Below, in pieces: positions 1-13,709 of a DNA stretch of 64,000 nt. A model generated the notes under the pieces. That model had not been told where the DNA came from. It ran no database searches and saw only the letters and a program-made list of their open reading frames with translations. A program made the position numbers and the translations under genes. Each line of letters starts with the position of its first letter. Positions within the stretch are counted from its first letter, which is position 1. This DNA is from Ophiosphaerella korrae (Eukaryota > Ascomycota > Dothideomycetes > Pleosporales > Phaeosphaeriaceae), in NCBI GenBank assembly GCA_028456385.1, contig JALNQF010000127.1, positions 61,656-125,655 on the forward strand, written 5' to 3'.

Positions 1-3000
1 TAAAGTGCTTGTTTTCCCTTTTTATATTATACTATTTCTTATTATAAGACTAGGTATACTAGAGACTTACTTTTACTATTTCTTATATTTTAGCCTATTA
101 ATTAAGGCGTCCTATAACTTACTACCTAAGTGCTAGGACCTTTCTATATAAGTTCTATTAGGAGTCTAGTTACCTTAGCTAATATTTATTAAGAATACTA
201 TTAAATCCTTTAAGATCTATACTAAATACTTCTTTAAATTATAAGTATACTCTACGTATAAGAGTAATAATACTTAGTTATCTTACTAGTAATTTATGTA
301 GATCCTTAAGTACGTTACTAATTCCTAGTTCTACTTTTTAGTCTACCTATCTATCTATAGGTAAAAAGCTGTACTTAATTAATAATTAATTTTAAGGTAA
401 TAGTATATATTAGACTAGAATTAGCTTATAAAGATAGACCCTCTATCTAATAGTAGGGTGTCTAGGAGACTTTACTTTAAAAAGTATTAATTTATTAACA
501 AATTAGCTACTCTTTATACTATAATCGTCTTACTTATAAAGAGGTATTAGACGTACTTTATAAACTAGTCTATAAGTACTAGAATTAAGTTAAACTTATT
601 CTCTTTTATATCTCTTAAGACTAGTAAGTCTATTATAAAGTCTAATAAAAAGTAACACTATACTATTATAGGTACTAGTAGTAGTACTAGTATTCTCTAG
701 GGTTTGTACCTTCGAATCTTATTTAATTAATATATAGGATATCTCTTAATGTAGTTATAAATATCTAGGAGAAGATATAGCTAATAATACTTACGCTTTA
801 GTAAGTCTATAGTCTTATTAGTCTTATAGTAGCTACCTATTAGGTTATTATAGTTTTTTTATAAGATATTTTAGTAGAAGGCTCTATTATTAAGAATCTA
901 CACTTTTTTACTCTTACGTAAGATACTACTAGGGTTAAACTCCTAGTTATAGTTACTCTTCTTTACCTTACTTACCCCCTAGAGGCTCTCTACTATATAT
1001 ATAAGATAGGCTATATCTTTTTCTTATACTTAATAGATAAACTCTATAAAGTATTCTAGAATTTCTAGAGTATAAGTATCTTTATCTTACGTTACTTTAC
1101 GCGTAAGACTATTTAGAAATAAAATACTATATATTATAGCTCTTATAAGCTCTTCTATAACTTTATAGGTTTACTTAGCTTTAGATATAATACTTCTTAC
1201 CTTATTGCTATTAATAGTAGTAGAGGGAGGTGTACCTAATAGTAACGTATTACTAGGTTCTAGTATCTAGTTAAAGAATTCTATTTTAAGTATATTAGCC
1301 TTTTTAGAGGTTTAATAGGTTCCTATAGGGTCCCCTTTAGGGTAGTCTTATCTTAACACCTCCTAAAAATAGGTATTTAAAGCTCTAGACCTCTAGATAG
1401 CCTAGATCTAAAGCTTCTAGTATAGTGTTAGTAATATTGCGTTGCGTAACACTTACTACTCTCTAATAAGAATACTTTTTATATAGTTAGGCTACTTTAA
1501 AAGCTTATCTACTAAGTTCTCTTATTTTAGTTTGTATTTAACCTTAAAATTAAACCTTATAAGCTCTTCTACTTAGTAAGCTTACTTAGAAGAGAGTTCT
1601 TTAGTACTTATAAAGTACTATAGATTATTATAATTAGAGAGTACTTAGATTATTAATAGAGTATATTTAAGATAGTGTTACTATATTTTAAATATTTTAA
1701 CTATAGTACTTAACTCCTTATTATACGTATACTATCTTAAAGAAGGTCCTAAGAACTTCTTACTCTAAAACACTACTAGTTTCTAATAGTAATTAGTTGC
1801 TAACTCTACTATATAAGGCTAGAGAAGAATTACTACTATAGTAAACTCTAATACGTCTATTATAACTATTAAGTCTTTTACTAAGTTAAAGTGCTATAAG
1901 ACTGGAGAGTCTAAAAATTTCTCTTTTAATTAAAGGAACGCTAATTAAACGTTATTAGGCTAACTCTATAGTTTATACTAGTAAGTAGAGCTTTTCTTTA
2001 TTTTCTTACATTTTACTTTAATTAGCTTACCTTTAGAACTCTATTAAGTTAGTAGTAGAGCCTATATAGTAGTTATATAGTTTACTAAGAGTCTAACTAT
2101 TTTAGAGTATTTATATATAAACCTCTTATAAAAGTTAGTAAACCTAAAAAAGACCTTAATATTCTTATAGCTCTCTAGTTCTAGCTACTCTTTAATAGTT
2201 TTTACTCTTACTAGGTCTATTACTACTTTCTCTAGAGTAATAATATAGCCTAAGAACTTAACTAATTTAGTATTAAAGGTATATTTACTTACTTTATAGT
2301 AGAGTCCCTATTTAATAAGTCTATCTAGTACCTCTTTAACGTAAGCAATATAATCCTCTTGATTTTTAGAGTATATAAGGATATTATCTAAGTAGATAAC
2401 GTAGATATAGTCTACTAGCCCTCTAAGGGTGTAGTAGATATAGAACTAAAAGGTTATAGGTATATTTACTAAACTAAATAGTATAACAAGATATTTAAAA
2501 TAACTATATCTTGTTTTAAACGCTATCTTCTACTTATTAACTTTTCTAATACGTAGCCTATAATAGGCGTTACAAAGGTTAAGCTTTAAGAAAATTTTTA
2601 CCTTTAATAGTTAATCTAATATCTTACTAATAAGAGGGATTAGGTATCTATCTTTAATTATAATTTTATTTAGGCCTCTATAGTCTACGTAGAGATAAAG
2701 AGTATTATCTAACTTTAAGATAAAGAGAATTAGAGTACTTACTAGAGATTTACTTAAGTAGATCTATCCCTTCTCTTACGCTATATTAAGGTATTCCTAA
2801 AGGATATCTAGTTCTTAGCAAGATAGGTTGTATATTAGGATATTTAGGATCTTCTTACCTTTCTTAATTTCTATAGCGTAATTATATTCTCTATAAGGAG
2901 TAAGTATCTTTGTTTAATTCTTACTAAATACGTACTACTTATAGTATAGCTCTTTTAGAATATATATTATTTCTTCCTTATTAAACACGTTATCTACGTA

Positions 3001-5300
3001 CTAGTAGCCCTTTAAGCTATTATTAGAAGGGGTCTAGGCCTCCTTTGCTAGTAGTTTTAACTATTTAGGATCTTTATAATATATACTTACTACTACCTTT
3101 TATATTATCTCTTCTAGTAGCTATAATAGTAATAGCGTATCCTTAATATAATATCTTATATAATTAATAATCTTGTTTATAGTATTCTTTAGCTAGAGTA
3201 GACTTTACCTATAGTACTAAGTAGTATCTATAATAGTATCCCTACTAGGTCTCTTCTATATTAATAGTTTACTAAGCTTTTCTAATAGTAGCCTAGTAGT
3301 AGACTAATAAATATCCTAAGCGACTACGTCTCTTAGTTCTTTATTTAGTACTATATAGACGAGCCTATTAGGATAGAGGATATATACTTATTCTTCTAGC
3401 GTAATATTGTTAAATAGCTTTTAAGCACTTACTAGAGTTATTCTTTTATCTTTTAATTCCTTTAGCTACTATTAGAAGGTGCTTAATAGAAATCTAATCT
3501 ATAGGTTAGCTTCTCTTAGCTATAGGTACTCTAGGATAAAGTTATAACTACTAAAGATTACCTCTAAAAAGTATTAAGGACTAATATTACGCCTAATTCC
3601 TTTATTATCTTTATATATAACTATAAGGTTATATACTATATAAATAGCTAGTTGTATATTATTTAAAAATATAGTTATAGAGATACCCTTTATCTCTATA
3701 TTTAGGTGTACTAAGAGTTTAGCGCTTTCTTTATTAATTAGGTTTACCTCTACGCCTAAATTGTAAAGGGCCTAGAATACTACTAAGGTTTCTCTAGGAG
3801 TAAGTATAACTATATTAACTACAATCCTTAAATATTCTTCTTTTGTTTCTTGCCCTAATTACTAGTAAGAAAAGTTAGTAACTAAGGCTTCTCTTTTCTT
3901 AACTCTAGGTTTTTATTTTTAAATTAAGGTTTCTTTAATTTAAAATCTTTACTCTTCTAGTAAGGCTTTTAGTGTCCTTTCTAGTTACTAACTCTTTCTT
4001 CTTCTAGCTTTTTAGCTAAAGAACTAGGCTACTACTAGTCCTTTATTAGTTCGCCCCTAGGTAAAGGTTAAGACTTCTACTAATCCTATCTTTTATTAGG
4101 TACTTTATACCCTTAGGTAAGCGCTAGACGTTTTCCCTTATAAGGATTTAATTAAGATTAAGTAGATCTATATTTACTTGTATTATAGACTACCTTTAGT
4201 CTAGTTATAGTAACTACTATTTCTATATTTTAAAGTACCCTTTTAAAATCTTCTTAGGAGCTAATATTATTTAAACTTCTATTACGTTAGAGCTTAGTTT
4301 AATACGCTTTAGGTATCTTTAACTAGATATATAAGATCTTTAGTTTATTATTATTATTAAGCTTAATAAACGTATTAGGGAGGATAGCTTCTTTCTTGCG
4401 TAGATATAGTAAGAAAGAATTAACGCTATTACTACTACGCTATTAATAGTTCTAGAACTTAGAGTAGTTTTAAAACTTTGTTAATACTAGGTCCTAGACT
4501 AGCTAGCGCTATTCTACCTTTAATCTATCCTAGGTCTAAATAACTTTATTATTAATCTTCTATTATAGTAGTTTATAATAGACATTATATTAGATTATAT
4601 TTAATACCTAATAGAGTCTCGTGTTAGTATCTTCTAGAGCTTAAACTAATCTAAAAGTAGTTTCTATATTTCTAGCCTAGGTTTATACCTATTATAGCGT
4701 AGGTTATTACTTTTTAAAGCCTAACTTAGGTCTTAGTAGTACTTTATTAAGTATACCTATAAGTTTACCTATATTGTTATAGGCTACTCTAAGGTAGCCT
4801 ATAGTAGTTCTACTACTACTAGTACCTAGTAGTATATATAATACTATATTAACTTAGTCCTCTAACCTTATAATTACTTTAGGTAAGGAACTATTACTTT
4901 GTACTTTAAATAAAGTATTTATTAATTTTTAAATAAACTACTATAGAGTTTCTTCTATTAGCTCTAATAAAGCCCTTCCTAAAAGAGTAGCGTTACTCTC
5001 TATTCTCTTTAGAAGGAGTATAGGGTCTGTTATTTACCCTAGGGCGTTCCCTTAGAGTAGCAAGGGCTTATTATCTAATAAGCTATTTATAACTACGTTA
5101 CTAGCTACTATATCTTAAGGAAATAGTAGGTTAGTCTTAGAGAGGCTTTACTAAGCTAACTAGCTACTACTTATAACTCTTTAATTAGTTATAATAAATT
5201 TAATCTAATAACTACCTCTTAGTTAGAGTAAAAAAGATTCGAATTATAAGGAGTATTTAGTAGGAGTTAGATATAATAGAATAATAGGTATATTAATAAA
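1..5300 (-). pseudogene. Gypsy gag-pol, RIP-degraded
   Basis: The minus strand reads a Ty3/Gypsy polyprotein with stops throughout. At 2671-2690 the words correspond to VDYRGLN of the reverse transcriptase. At 2368-2400 they give YLDNILIYS, the catalytic YxDD box with the second Asp read as Asn, a change expected from RIP. At about 560-645 they give DFIIDLP followed by a VLID..IKYV word, the start of the integrase catalytic core with its first Asp. Gag at the right end is assigned only by position; I could not read a clear zinc knuckle there. It cannot be translated as it stands. Seen: motifs and stops. Known: domain order of Ty3/Gypsy. Inferred: gag limits. Confidence 0.65.
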
Positions 5301-5395
5301 GTAAGATAAATCCTTAAAGGATTTATAGGCTTACAAAGGTGTTTATATATCTAAAGAGGTATACGTAATCCTAAGTAGCTCTAAGAGTAATCCTA

Positions 5396-5470
5396 GGGGT
5401 GCCTAAGGAGCTTAAAAGGAGGTTTAAAGAGAGAGGCTTAAAGAGAGGTTTTAGGTAGAGGGAAAAGTAC
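5396..5470. other. Purine-rich tract at junction of two Gypsy relics
   Basis: The plus strand is dominated by A and G in imperfect tandem words of the type gaggcttaaagagaggtt. It lies exactly where the left Gypsy relic meets the 3' part of the next element. It may be a leftover polypurine-like tract or a gag-leader segment, or simply low-complexity sequence. No LTR edge can be placed here. Confidence 0.3.
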
Positions 5471-6049
5471 TTATAATATTAACCTAGTTTCTTCGTTAAT
5501 ATTAAGCTCCTTATCTTCTCTTATACCTACTAAATCTACTCTTTATTATCTTTAATTAGTAGATTATATATTACGTTATAGTATTACTATATTTCCTTAT
5601 TCTTATTATAAATTGTTAAATCCTCCTATAGAGTATATTTCTTTAAAATATAGTAAGGCCTATAAAGTATATATTTATACTAATACTTATTCGTCTTATA
5701 ATCTTTCTAGTATATCTCTTATAGAGTGTAGGTTAATAATACTTATTTGTAATAAGGAGAGCTATTAACTATACTTAAGATAAACTATCTAAATAGATCG
5801 CTAAGGCTAAAAAAGAACGTAATTAGATTCTAAGTATATAGGTAGAAAATTACGCTTGTCTAGTTTATCTTTATAAGATAAAGGCCTTAAATAATAAGAA
5901 GTTTATCGCGTAGGCTACTTTTATAGAGCCTAAGCTTAATTTTAAGGCTATAGTAAAGGCTACTCCTATTATATTAGGTGTTCCTATTACCTCTTTATCT
6001 ATTAGTAGTAACGTTAATTTTCTTAGTTTACTATAAGGCGCTCTAGAGG

Positions 6050-9000
6050 GTTTTAATTTTAGAACTCTTCTAGTTTCTTAAGGTAATTAAGTTTATCTTC
6101 TAGTTCCTATATATCTTCCTATAGTTATTCTTTCTTATCTATACCTATCTACTTTACTAAGTAGTAGTTCCTACTATTATAGAACTAGTGTACTAGGATT
6201 TCTTTAACTTCCTATTCTTCTTATTCTCTATACGTATCTACTTTGTATATTAGTAGTTCTATATTTTATAGTACTATCTTAAGTATTACTACGTAGAAGG
6301 TTAGGTATATCTTTATCTTACTTAGTAGTTTTAGTCTAAATATAACTAGTATAACTTCCTTTTCTACTTTATATAGTCTTATTTTAACGTAATCTAATTT
6401 AGAACTTAGTTATTTACTCTTAATATTTTTTTATACTAACTATACTTTTTCTTTTTCTCTAAATTAGGGTCCTTTCTTGTATTTCTTGTTGTAGTACTTT
6501 ACTATCTAATCGTATAAGAATTTTACGTCCCGTCTTAGTTAATTATATATTCTTTTAAGTCTATTAGTAAAGTTCTCTCCTCTTAGAGACTAAGATATCT
6601 AAGATCTTAGGATTTAGTATATATTAGGGTTAAATCTATAGTTTATAAAAAAAAGTAATACTCTTATTACTATATTTTTTACGCTATTATATACTAACTA
6701 TACTATAGGTAGTAACTATACCTAGTTATTCTAGTTGTAGTTAAGGTAGTATCTTAAGTACTATTCTACTATCTAATTTATTCGTTCTAATTATCTATCT
6801 ATTTATAGATAATATGCTGTAGATATTACGTGTTATATTCCTAATTATACTATTATTGTTTTCTATAGTTTTAATATAAATCTTATATCTCTATCTATAA
6901 TAATCTTGTCTAGTAGTCTATATTAACTAATTATAGTTCCTAGAACCTAGTATAAAGTAACCTCTATTCTACTTTTCTTTTTATATAGTCTAAAGTAAAA
7001 GTACTTTATAAGCTTATCTACTATTATTAAGATTCTATTATATTTAACTCCTAATATTAAATCTTTTTACTTAGGTAGCTTTGTAATAAAGTTTATTGTA
7101 ATAACTTCTTATAGTTATTCTAGTACTTTAACTAGTTATAATATCCTATATAGTATATATCTACTATACTTATTCTTTTAGTATTCTATATAATCTTATA
7201 GTACTTCTATTACTATTTAACTTACTTTTAAAATATAGTAGTCTTATAGTAGCTTATCTAGGGTTTTATTAATTCCTTAGTATCTATATACTAGTAATTT
7301 ATAGAATTGTTATATAAATTCTCTTTAGATCTTCTTTAGGATATATATTCTTCTATAGGCTTTTATAAATCCTTTTTAGATTTCTAGTTTTTCTATTTCT
7401 TTAGATACTTTTTATGTTATTTTCTAAGTCTATTTATCTAGCTTGCTACTTGTTTTTTTAAGTATTGTAGCTATTTTAGGTATATTTAGGACTAAATATC
7501 TATCTTTATTCTTAACTAGAATAGTACTAGTAGCGTTTACTTCTTCTTACAAGTCTAGTCTTCTACTAAAGGCGTCTATAAATTAGTTATTTTTCTCTTT
7601 TATATCTATTATTTCTAAATTAAATATTAATAAGAATTCCTACTATCTTGTATAGTATTATAATAACTCCTTATTTATTATAAATCCTATAAAATTCTTA
7701 TAGTCTATATAGACTTTTATTTAGTATTTTCCTATTTGTAGATATATTCTATATTATTTAAATACTTTATAAATTACTAGTATTTCTTTATTATAAATTA
7801 AGTAGTTAAGCTCTACTAGCTTTATTTTCTTAAATAAGTATTTAACTAAATACTCTTTTTTAGTCTTTAGGTCTTCCTATATTAGTGCTATTCTATAGAC
7901 TAAGTTAGATATATCTATTTTTACTATTACTAGTAGGTCTAGGTTATATATTCTAATAACTAGGTTTTCTATAAATTTCCTCTTAATCTTATTAAATACC
8001 TTATTATATTCTTTTATCTATTTAAATAGCGTGTCTTTCTTTATAAGCTTTGTTATTAGTTTTATATCTTTAGACTATCTTACTATTAACTTTCTATAGA
8101 AGTTTACTAACCTATAAAATTATTATACCTTTTTTATGTTCTTTAATATTAGCTATTTATTAATTAACTTAATTTTCTCTAGGTGAATCTTAATCTTTCC
8201 TAGTTCTATAATAAATCTAAGGAAATCTATTTCTTTTATGTAGAATTTACATTTTCTTATTTTAAGGAATAGTTTATTTTCTACTAGTTTTTCTAGTACT
8301 TTATACACGTATTATATATATTCTTCTTCTATTTCTAAAAATATTAGGATGTTATCTAGGTATATAAATATAAATACGTCTAAGTACTCTCTTAGTACTA
8401 TATTAATTCTTTCTTAGAATACTACTAGTGCGTTTATTAATCTAAAAGGTATAACTAAGTATTTATATAGCCTATATTACGTTCTAAATACTATTTTCTA
8501 TTTATTGCCTTCTTTAATTCTAATTTAGTAATAGGCGTTTTAGATATCTAGTTTTATAAAGATTTTTACTTTTTATAGCCTATCTTGTATTTTATCTATT
8601 TATAGTAAGGGGTATTAGTTCTTGTTTATAATTACGTTAGTTTTTCTAAAATCTACGTAGGGTCTTTTATTATCTATCTCTTTCTTATCTATAAATATAA
8701 GTTTATATACTACTAAAGACTTAGATTCTTATATCTATCCTTTTCTTATTATATTTTCTATAATTACTTGTTTAATTTTAGACTCTTCTTCTATTTTTCT
8801 ATAGACTAGGCTCTATTCTATATTTTTTCCTTTCTCTAGGTCTATTACTAAATCCTATAGCTAATATTCTAGGAGATAGTCTTTAGGTTCTATAAGTTGT
8901 TTCTCCTATTTTTTATATTCTTTAAGGAATTCTCCTTTATAAGTGCTTATATTAGCTTTTAATATATCTATCTTATAGTAGTTAATCTTTCCTATTTTCT

Positions 9001-11540
9001 AATTAATATATAGGTTAGTTAATTATAACTATAGTATTCCTAGAATTATATCCTATTTATTATTAATTGTTGTTATATCTATAACTATATTATTAATTGT
9101 TATTCTTTCTAGTTTTAACGTAGAGAGAACTATTTTAAACCTAATAGGTTCCTAGAATAGTTTTCCTTTAAATATACTTAATTATTAAGGGTATTTCTTT
9201 ATTATATAACGTATTCTTTAAGTTTCTATAAACTTTTTTAAAATAAAGTTCCTTATAGCTATACTATTAATTATTAATTATACTTTCTTTCCTTAGTAAG
9301 TACTTGTTTTTATAATATATAGGCCTCTTATACCTTCTAGCTATTCTTACTTAGGTAATTTTAAGAACTATCTATTCTTCTAGAGCTATAGTCCTACTTT
9401 TAGATTATATTCTTTATATTTTAGATATTTATTATACTTGTATTTATACTATAGTCTGCCTTAGACGTATTTTTTAAATAGTTTTAGTTTATACCTTACT
9501 ACTACTTAACCTTCTTCTAGTATTATTTCTTATCCTTATATATCTTCTACTAGAATTACTCTTATATAGTTATAGCCTCTTCTCCTTATAAGCTATATAT
9601 TATTATTTACTTTAGGGTTCCTATATATAATATAATTCTTGTCTAGGTATAATATCTATAATATCTTAAAGTGTACTAGACGCTTTAGGTCTATTATTTT
9701 ATTATCCTCTTCTTAGTATTTATCTTTCTTAGGTGTGTCTATAGTTAAGACATAGTATACTACTAGTATTCTTAGTATATAGGCTTTATTAATCTATTAC
9801 GTCTTTTTTATAAGGAATTTCTATTCCTTTTACGTAGGTATTCTTCTTACTATAACTATATATTATTTTATCTATTCTTAAAATAGTATTAACTTTATTT
9901 CTTTAAAGTTACGTTCTTTCTAGTCTTTATACTCTTCTTCTATACTTATAACTAGTAAGTATTTCTAAATAAACTTCTATTCTTTATTTTATTCCTTTAT
10001 ATTTATTGTTGTATAGCTATTATAGCTATATAGATCTAGCTAGGTATACTCTATACCTCTTATACTATTTTCTTTACTTTCTTATAGTCCTTTAGAAGAA
10101 GCTATAGTAGTCTCTTTATCTAGTTCTAGTCCTTTAGCCTAGATTAATAAAATCTAGAGTACTTCTTCTTCTAAGTCTTCTATTAGTAGGTCTATTACAT
10201 ATACTATTTCTTCTAGCTACGCTTTTATTCTTTCTTTTATTACTACTACTCTATTCTTCTAAGAGAACTATTTTACTTTTTCTTTACTAGAGTAATATAT
10301 ATAGTAGTTGTCTTTGTAATAAAAGGTCTAGTAGAGTATTACGTACTATAGTTCTTTACTCCTAGCTACTTTCTCTTAAAGTTTAGCCTATAATTTTAGT
10401 ACTTCCTTTTTACCTTTAGTTATCTTTAACTAGGCTTCTTTATCTTTCTTATTATCTTTACTTTTATAGTCTTTTATAAAGTGTCTTAGTTTTTTATATT
10501 TATAATATACTAAATCTTTTTTCTTTTATAATTAGTAGTCTTTTACGTAGTAGCTTTTCTTACTATAGTTAAAGTACGTAAAGTCTTTATTCTTCTTCTT
10601 TTTCCTATCCTTATTAGCGTTAAGGATTATAGGGTCTCTAACATCCTAATTTCTAGGTTAGCTTCTATACTTTTTCTTCTTCTATTCTTAAAGATTATTA
10701 TCTATTTATATTACTTATTACTTTATAGCTTCTAGTATTCTAGGTTTCTCTATATAGATTATTTCGTATTAGATATTTTTAATTAATCCTTGTTTAAATT
10801 ATAATATTAGGGCTAATTTATTCTATTCTATGTTTTATAATAGTTATTTAAACTATAATACGTACTTAGGAACGCTTTTTTGTTGTATATATCTTTTAAG
10901 TTTCTCTTTAGCTTATTAGGTAATATCTATATTTCTAAATACTACTCTTATTTATCTAGTAAAGTATTTATAACTTCTAAAGATAGCTTTAGTTTTATCC
11001 TTTTATATTATTAGGGTATATATTGTATAATCTATCTAGTAAGGCTTAAACTATTTTATTATATCTTCTTCGAGGTGCATTCTAATATATAGTACCTTTT
11101 TCTACTCTATATTAAAGTATAGTACTTATATATCTATCTAGAGCTATACTAACGCTATAAAAGGTCTTAGTTTTTCTCTTATTCTATTAAACTTTTTAAG
11201 AATAAGTATCTTAAGTAGTTTCTTTATTACACTTATCTCTAGTCTCTATATAATTAGTTCTATCTAGTTCTAACCTTTAATAATAGCTTTAATTTATACT
11301 TTATTCTACTTAGAGTAGTCTTATAATTCCTTGTTTTATATTTCTAAATTGTTAATTACTATTTTTATATTTTTTTTTCTAAGATTAGGTTATTTATATA
11401 TTCTTAAATTGCCTTCTATACTATATTATCTAACTTATAACTACTTAGGGGTACTTTAGCTACTTATTTAGTTAAACTTTCTACTATTGTGTTAGCTAGA
11501 CTATACGCTACTTACGCTTCGCTTCTTGTAATAACTAAAT
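6050..11540 (-). pseudogene. Gypsy gag-pol of copy 1, RIP-degraded
   Basis: Read on the minus strand, tandem CCHC zinc-knuckle remains of gag lie at about 10485-10580, the reverse transcriptase YxDD box (YLDNILIF) at 8335-8368, the RNase H start (word KIDISN) at about 7890-7935, the first integrase Asp (NFITKLP) at about 7085-7110 and a C-terminal chromodomain-like segment at about 6060-6250. Many stops interrupt it. TpG is still fairly frequent on the plus strand while CpA is rare, so the C-to-T changes fall mostly on the plus strand, which is the antisense strand of the element. Not functional. Confidence 0.8.
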
Positions 11541-11548
11541 TAGTAAGG

Positions 11549-11976
11549 TGTAATAGGGTTACTAAGGTCGACTTCCTAATAGCCTCTAGGGTTATTAGTA
11601 GATTACGAGGTAATAACAAAAGCTTATATAGTAATTAGCAATAACTATAAATAATAGAAGATATCTTGTAATTATCTTGTATTAGCGTTCTATAGTTAAA
11701 GGATTAGATTACTAATACTATCCTAATAATACGCATCCTATTAACTATATACTTGTACTAATCTATTTGTGCAACACTATAGATTACTACTAATCTATTC
11801 GCACGTAACTATAGATTATCTTAATCTATTTATTTGTTATTATAGATTACTACTACGTGTCCTAGTTATAAGTAGTCTCCTAATTAAGGTTATTACCCTA
11901 CTTGTCCTATACTTCGTTAGTACCTAAGTCGAGACTAATTAGTTCTATCTCGATTTCTCTTGTTATACCTATAACA
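11549..11976 (-). repeat. 5' LTR of copy 1 (428 bp)
   Basis: Begins TGTAATAGGG and ends CTATAACA on the plus strand, so it has the TG...CA ends of an LTR. It matches in inverted orientation the LTRs of the plus-strand copy at 44256-51314. Its middle carries three copies of a unit of about 33 bp built on an AATCTATT...ATAGATTA palindromic core. It is among the least mutated LTRs of this family in the window. Confidence 0.85.
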
Positions 11977-12105
11977 AGTCTATAAGTTAGTATATAAAAT
12001 ATAATAAGTAGTCTAGAGTTTTAATATAGTTCTACCTAATTATATCTAAAAAAAAAAGTCTATTAAGAATATAATATAGTAACCTATAAATTCTTCTAAG
12101 AATTT
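11977..12105. other. Short AT-rich gap between copy 1 and the nested element
   Basis: This gap is DNA that was present before the family-2 element inserted; its last five bases (AATTT, 12101-12105) are the left copy of that element's target-site duplication. It contains a run of ten A at about 12047-12056. No coding or repeat identity was found. Confidence 0.5.
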
Positions 12106-12521
12106 TATTATAATACTAAGTAGTAAGTAAGATATTATATTATACGTAATTAGGCTAAGTAATATAGTATAGTAAAATACGTAAATATTTAGTAGTAAAT
12201 AATCTAAAGTAAACGCTCTAGAGTAAATACTCTAGAGTAAGTCCTTAAGAATAAATAATAGATAGTAAGTATATAAAGATATTAATAGACCTTTAAAGAC
12301 TATTATATTTAATTATATTTTTATAATTTTATTTAAAAAGAGTATTATAACTAATACTTTAAATAGATTCTTATCTACTTATTAATACTTAAATACCTTG
12401 TAATACTCTAATAAGAGCTAACTATTAATTAAGCTAAGTAACTAACTTATTTATTAACCTTACTTATCTTATATAAGCCTACTTATATTTATTATTTTTA
12501 CTTAGTTCTAAGGTCTTAATA
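12106..12521 (+). repeat. 5' LTR of the family-2 Gypsy element
   Basis: Starts TATTATAATACTAAG and ends GTCTTAATA, that is TG...CA ends after RIP. It aligns over its full length with 32883-33298. It contains tandem words of about 13 bp built on GTAAATACTCTAGA. Confidence 0.88.
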
Positions 12522-12592
12522 TATAAAATTCTTATAAGATAAGTAGTATATTAATAAATATAAATAACTAGTATATAAAACTAACTTATACT

Positions 12593-13042
12593 TATAATAG
12601 GTTACCTATTATTAACTATAGTAACCCTTCTAAGGTATTAGTAGATTAAGAGTTAATAATAAAAGTTTATATAGTAATCTATAATAACTATAAATAATAG
12701 TTAATTTATATATATAATATTAAGTATTAACGTTTTGTAGTTAAAAGATTAAATTACTAATACTATCCTAATAATACGTATTACTACTAATTATATATCT
12801 CTACTAATCTATTAATTTTTTACTTGTATTTAGTCTTAGCGACTATAGATTAATAGATTACTAATCTATTAATCTATATTTAATTTCTATCTATACGTTA
12901 GAGAGATTAAGAGATTACTTTTGTGTTCTAATTATAAGTAGTTTTCTAATCTAGGTTATTACCTTACTTATCTTATACTCTATTAGTACTTAAGACTAGG
13001 CTAATTAGTTCTATCTTAATTTCTCTTGTTATAGCTATAATA
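12593..13042 (-). repeat. 3' LTR of copy 3
   Basis: Pairs with 26302-26751 over its full length. The central repeats form a palindromic array of AATCTATTAATCTAT and ATAGATTAATAGATT words. Its ends read TATAATAGG and GCTATAATA, which are RIP-altered TG...CA. Confidence 0.9.
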
Positions 13043-13213
13043 CTATTCTTTCCTTTAGGTAGGTTTTTATTTCTCTATCCTAGAGCTTAAGTTATTAGCT
13101 TTATTTCTTTATTAATATTAAGTTCTTTATCCTCTATCTTTATATCTACTAAGTCTACTTATTATTGTCTTTAATTTGCTAAATATATATTATACTATAG
13201 TATTATAATATTT

Positions 13214-13709
13214 TGTAACAGGCTTACTAGAGTAGACTTCCTAATAGCCTAGATAAGTATTAGTAGATTGTAAGTTAATAACAAAAGCTTATATAGTAAT
13301 CTATAACAAGCTATAAATAATAAAAGATATTTTGTAACTATTTTAGTATTGTCGCTCGTAGTTAATAATTAAATTGCTAATACTATCCTAGTAATAGTTA
13401 TTACTACTAACTATATACTTAGGCCCCTTAGCTAGCTTTATACTTTGTATTTACTAAGATTATAAATCGCGAATTTATTACGTACTTAGCTTCGTACTTT
13501 ATATTTACTAAGATCTCGAATTATAAATTTATTACGTACTTAGCTTTATACTTTGTATTTACTAAGATCGCGAATTACAAATTTATTACGTATCTCTATT
13601 GTAGTTAGTTTCCTAGTTAAGTTTATTACTCTATAGGTTGTATATACTTTTATTATCTATAGTAAGGCTAACTAGCTTAAATTAGTTTTCTCTTATTATA
13701 GCTATAATA
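13214..13709 (-). repeat. 3' LTR of copy 2 with three 54-bp repeat units
   Basis: Starts TGTAACAGGC and ends GCTATAATA. Three tandem 54-bp units start at 13434, 13488 and 13542. The outer parts of the LTR match other family-1 LTRs, but this central array is unlike their array of about 33 bp. Confidence 0.9.

Larger units (their letters stand above)
1..5470 (-). mobile_element. Ty3/Gypsy retrotransposon relic, different family from its neighbours, cut by window edge
   Basis: AT-rich DNA that read on the minus strand still shows a Ty3/Gypsy gag-pol order running right to left: presumed gag at about 4000-5300, reverse transcriptase at about 2250-2760, RNase H at about 1400-2100 and integrase at about 1-700. 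Neither LTR is visible; the 3' end lies beyond the window and the 5' side runs straight into the next element near 5470 without a recognisable LTR. Family membership is a family-level inference from the reverse transcriptase and integrase words; nucleotide similarity to the other Gypsy copies here is not obvious. Confidence 0.75.
5471..11976 (-). mobile_element. Family-1 Gypsy element, copy 1, 3' LTR missing
   Basis: Minus-strand chromovirus-type Gypsy element. The right end is its 5' LTR (11549-11976). The left end begins inside the 3' untranslated region: from about 5471 it matches the pre-LTR stretch of the well-preserved copy at 44256-51314, but no 3' LTR or polypurine tract precedes it. 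The copy is therefore truncated on the left. Internal order matches the family: post-pol leader, chromodomain, integrase, RNase H, reverse transcriptase, protease region, gag with zinc knuckles. Confidence 0.85.
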
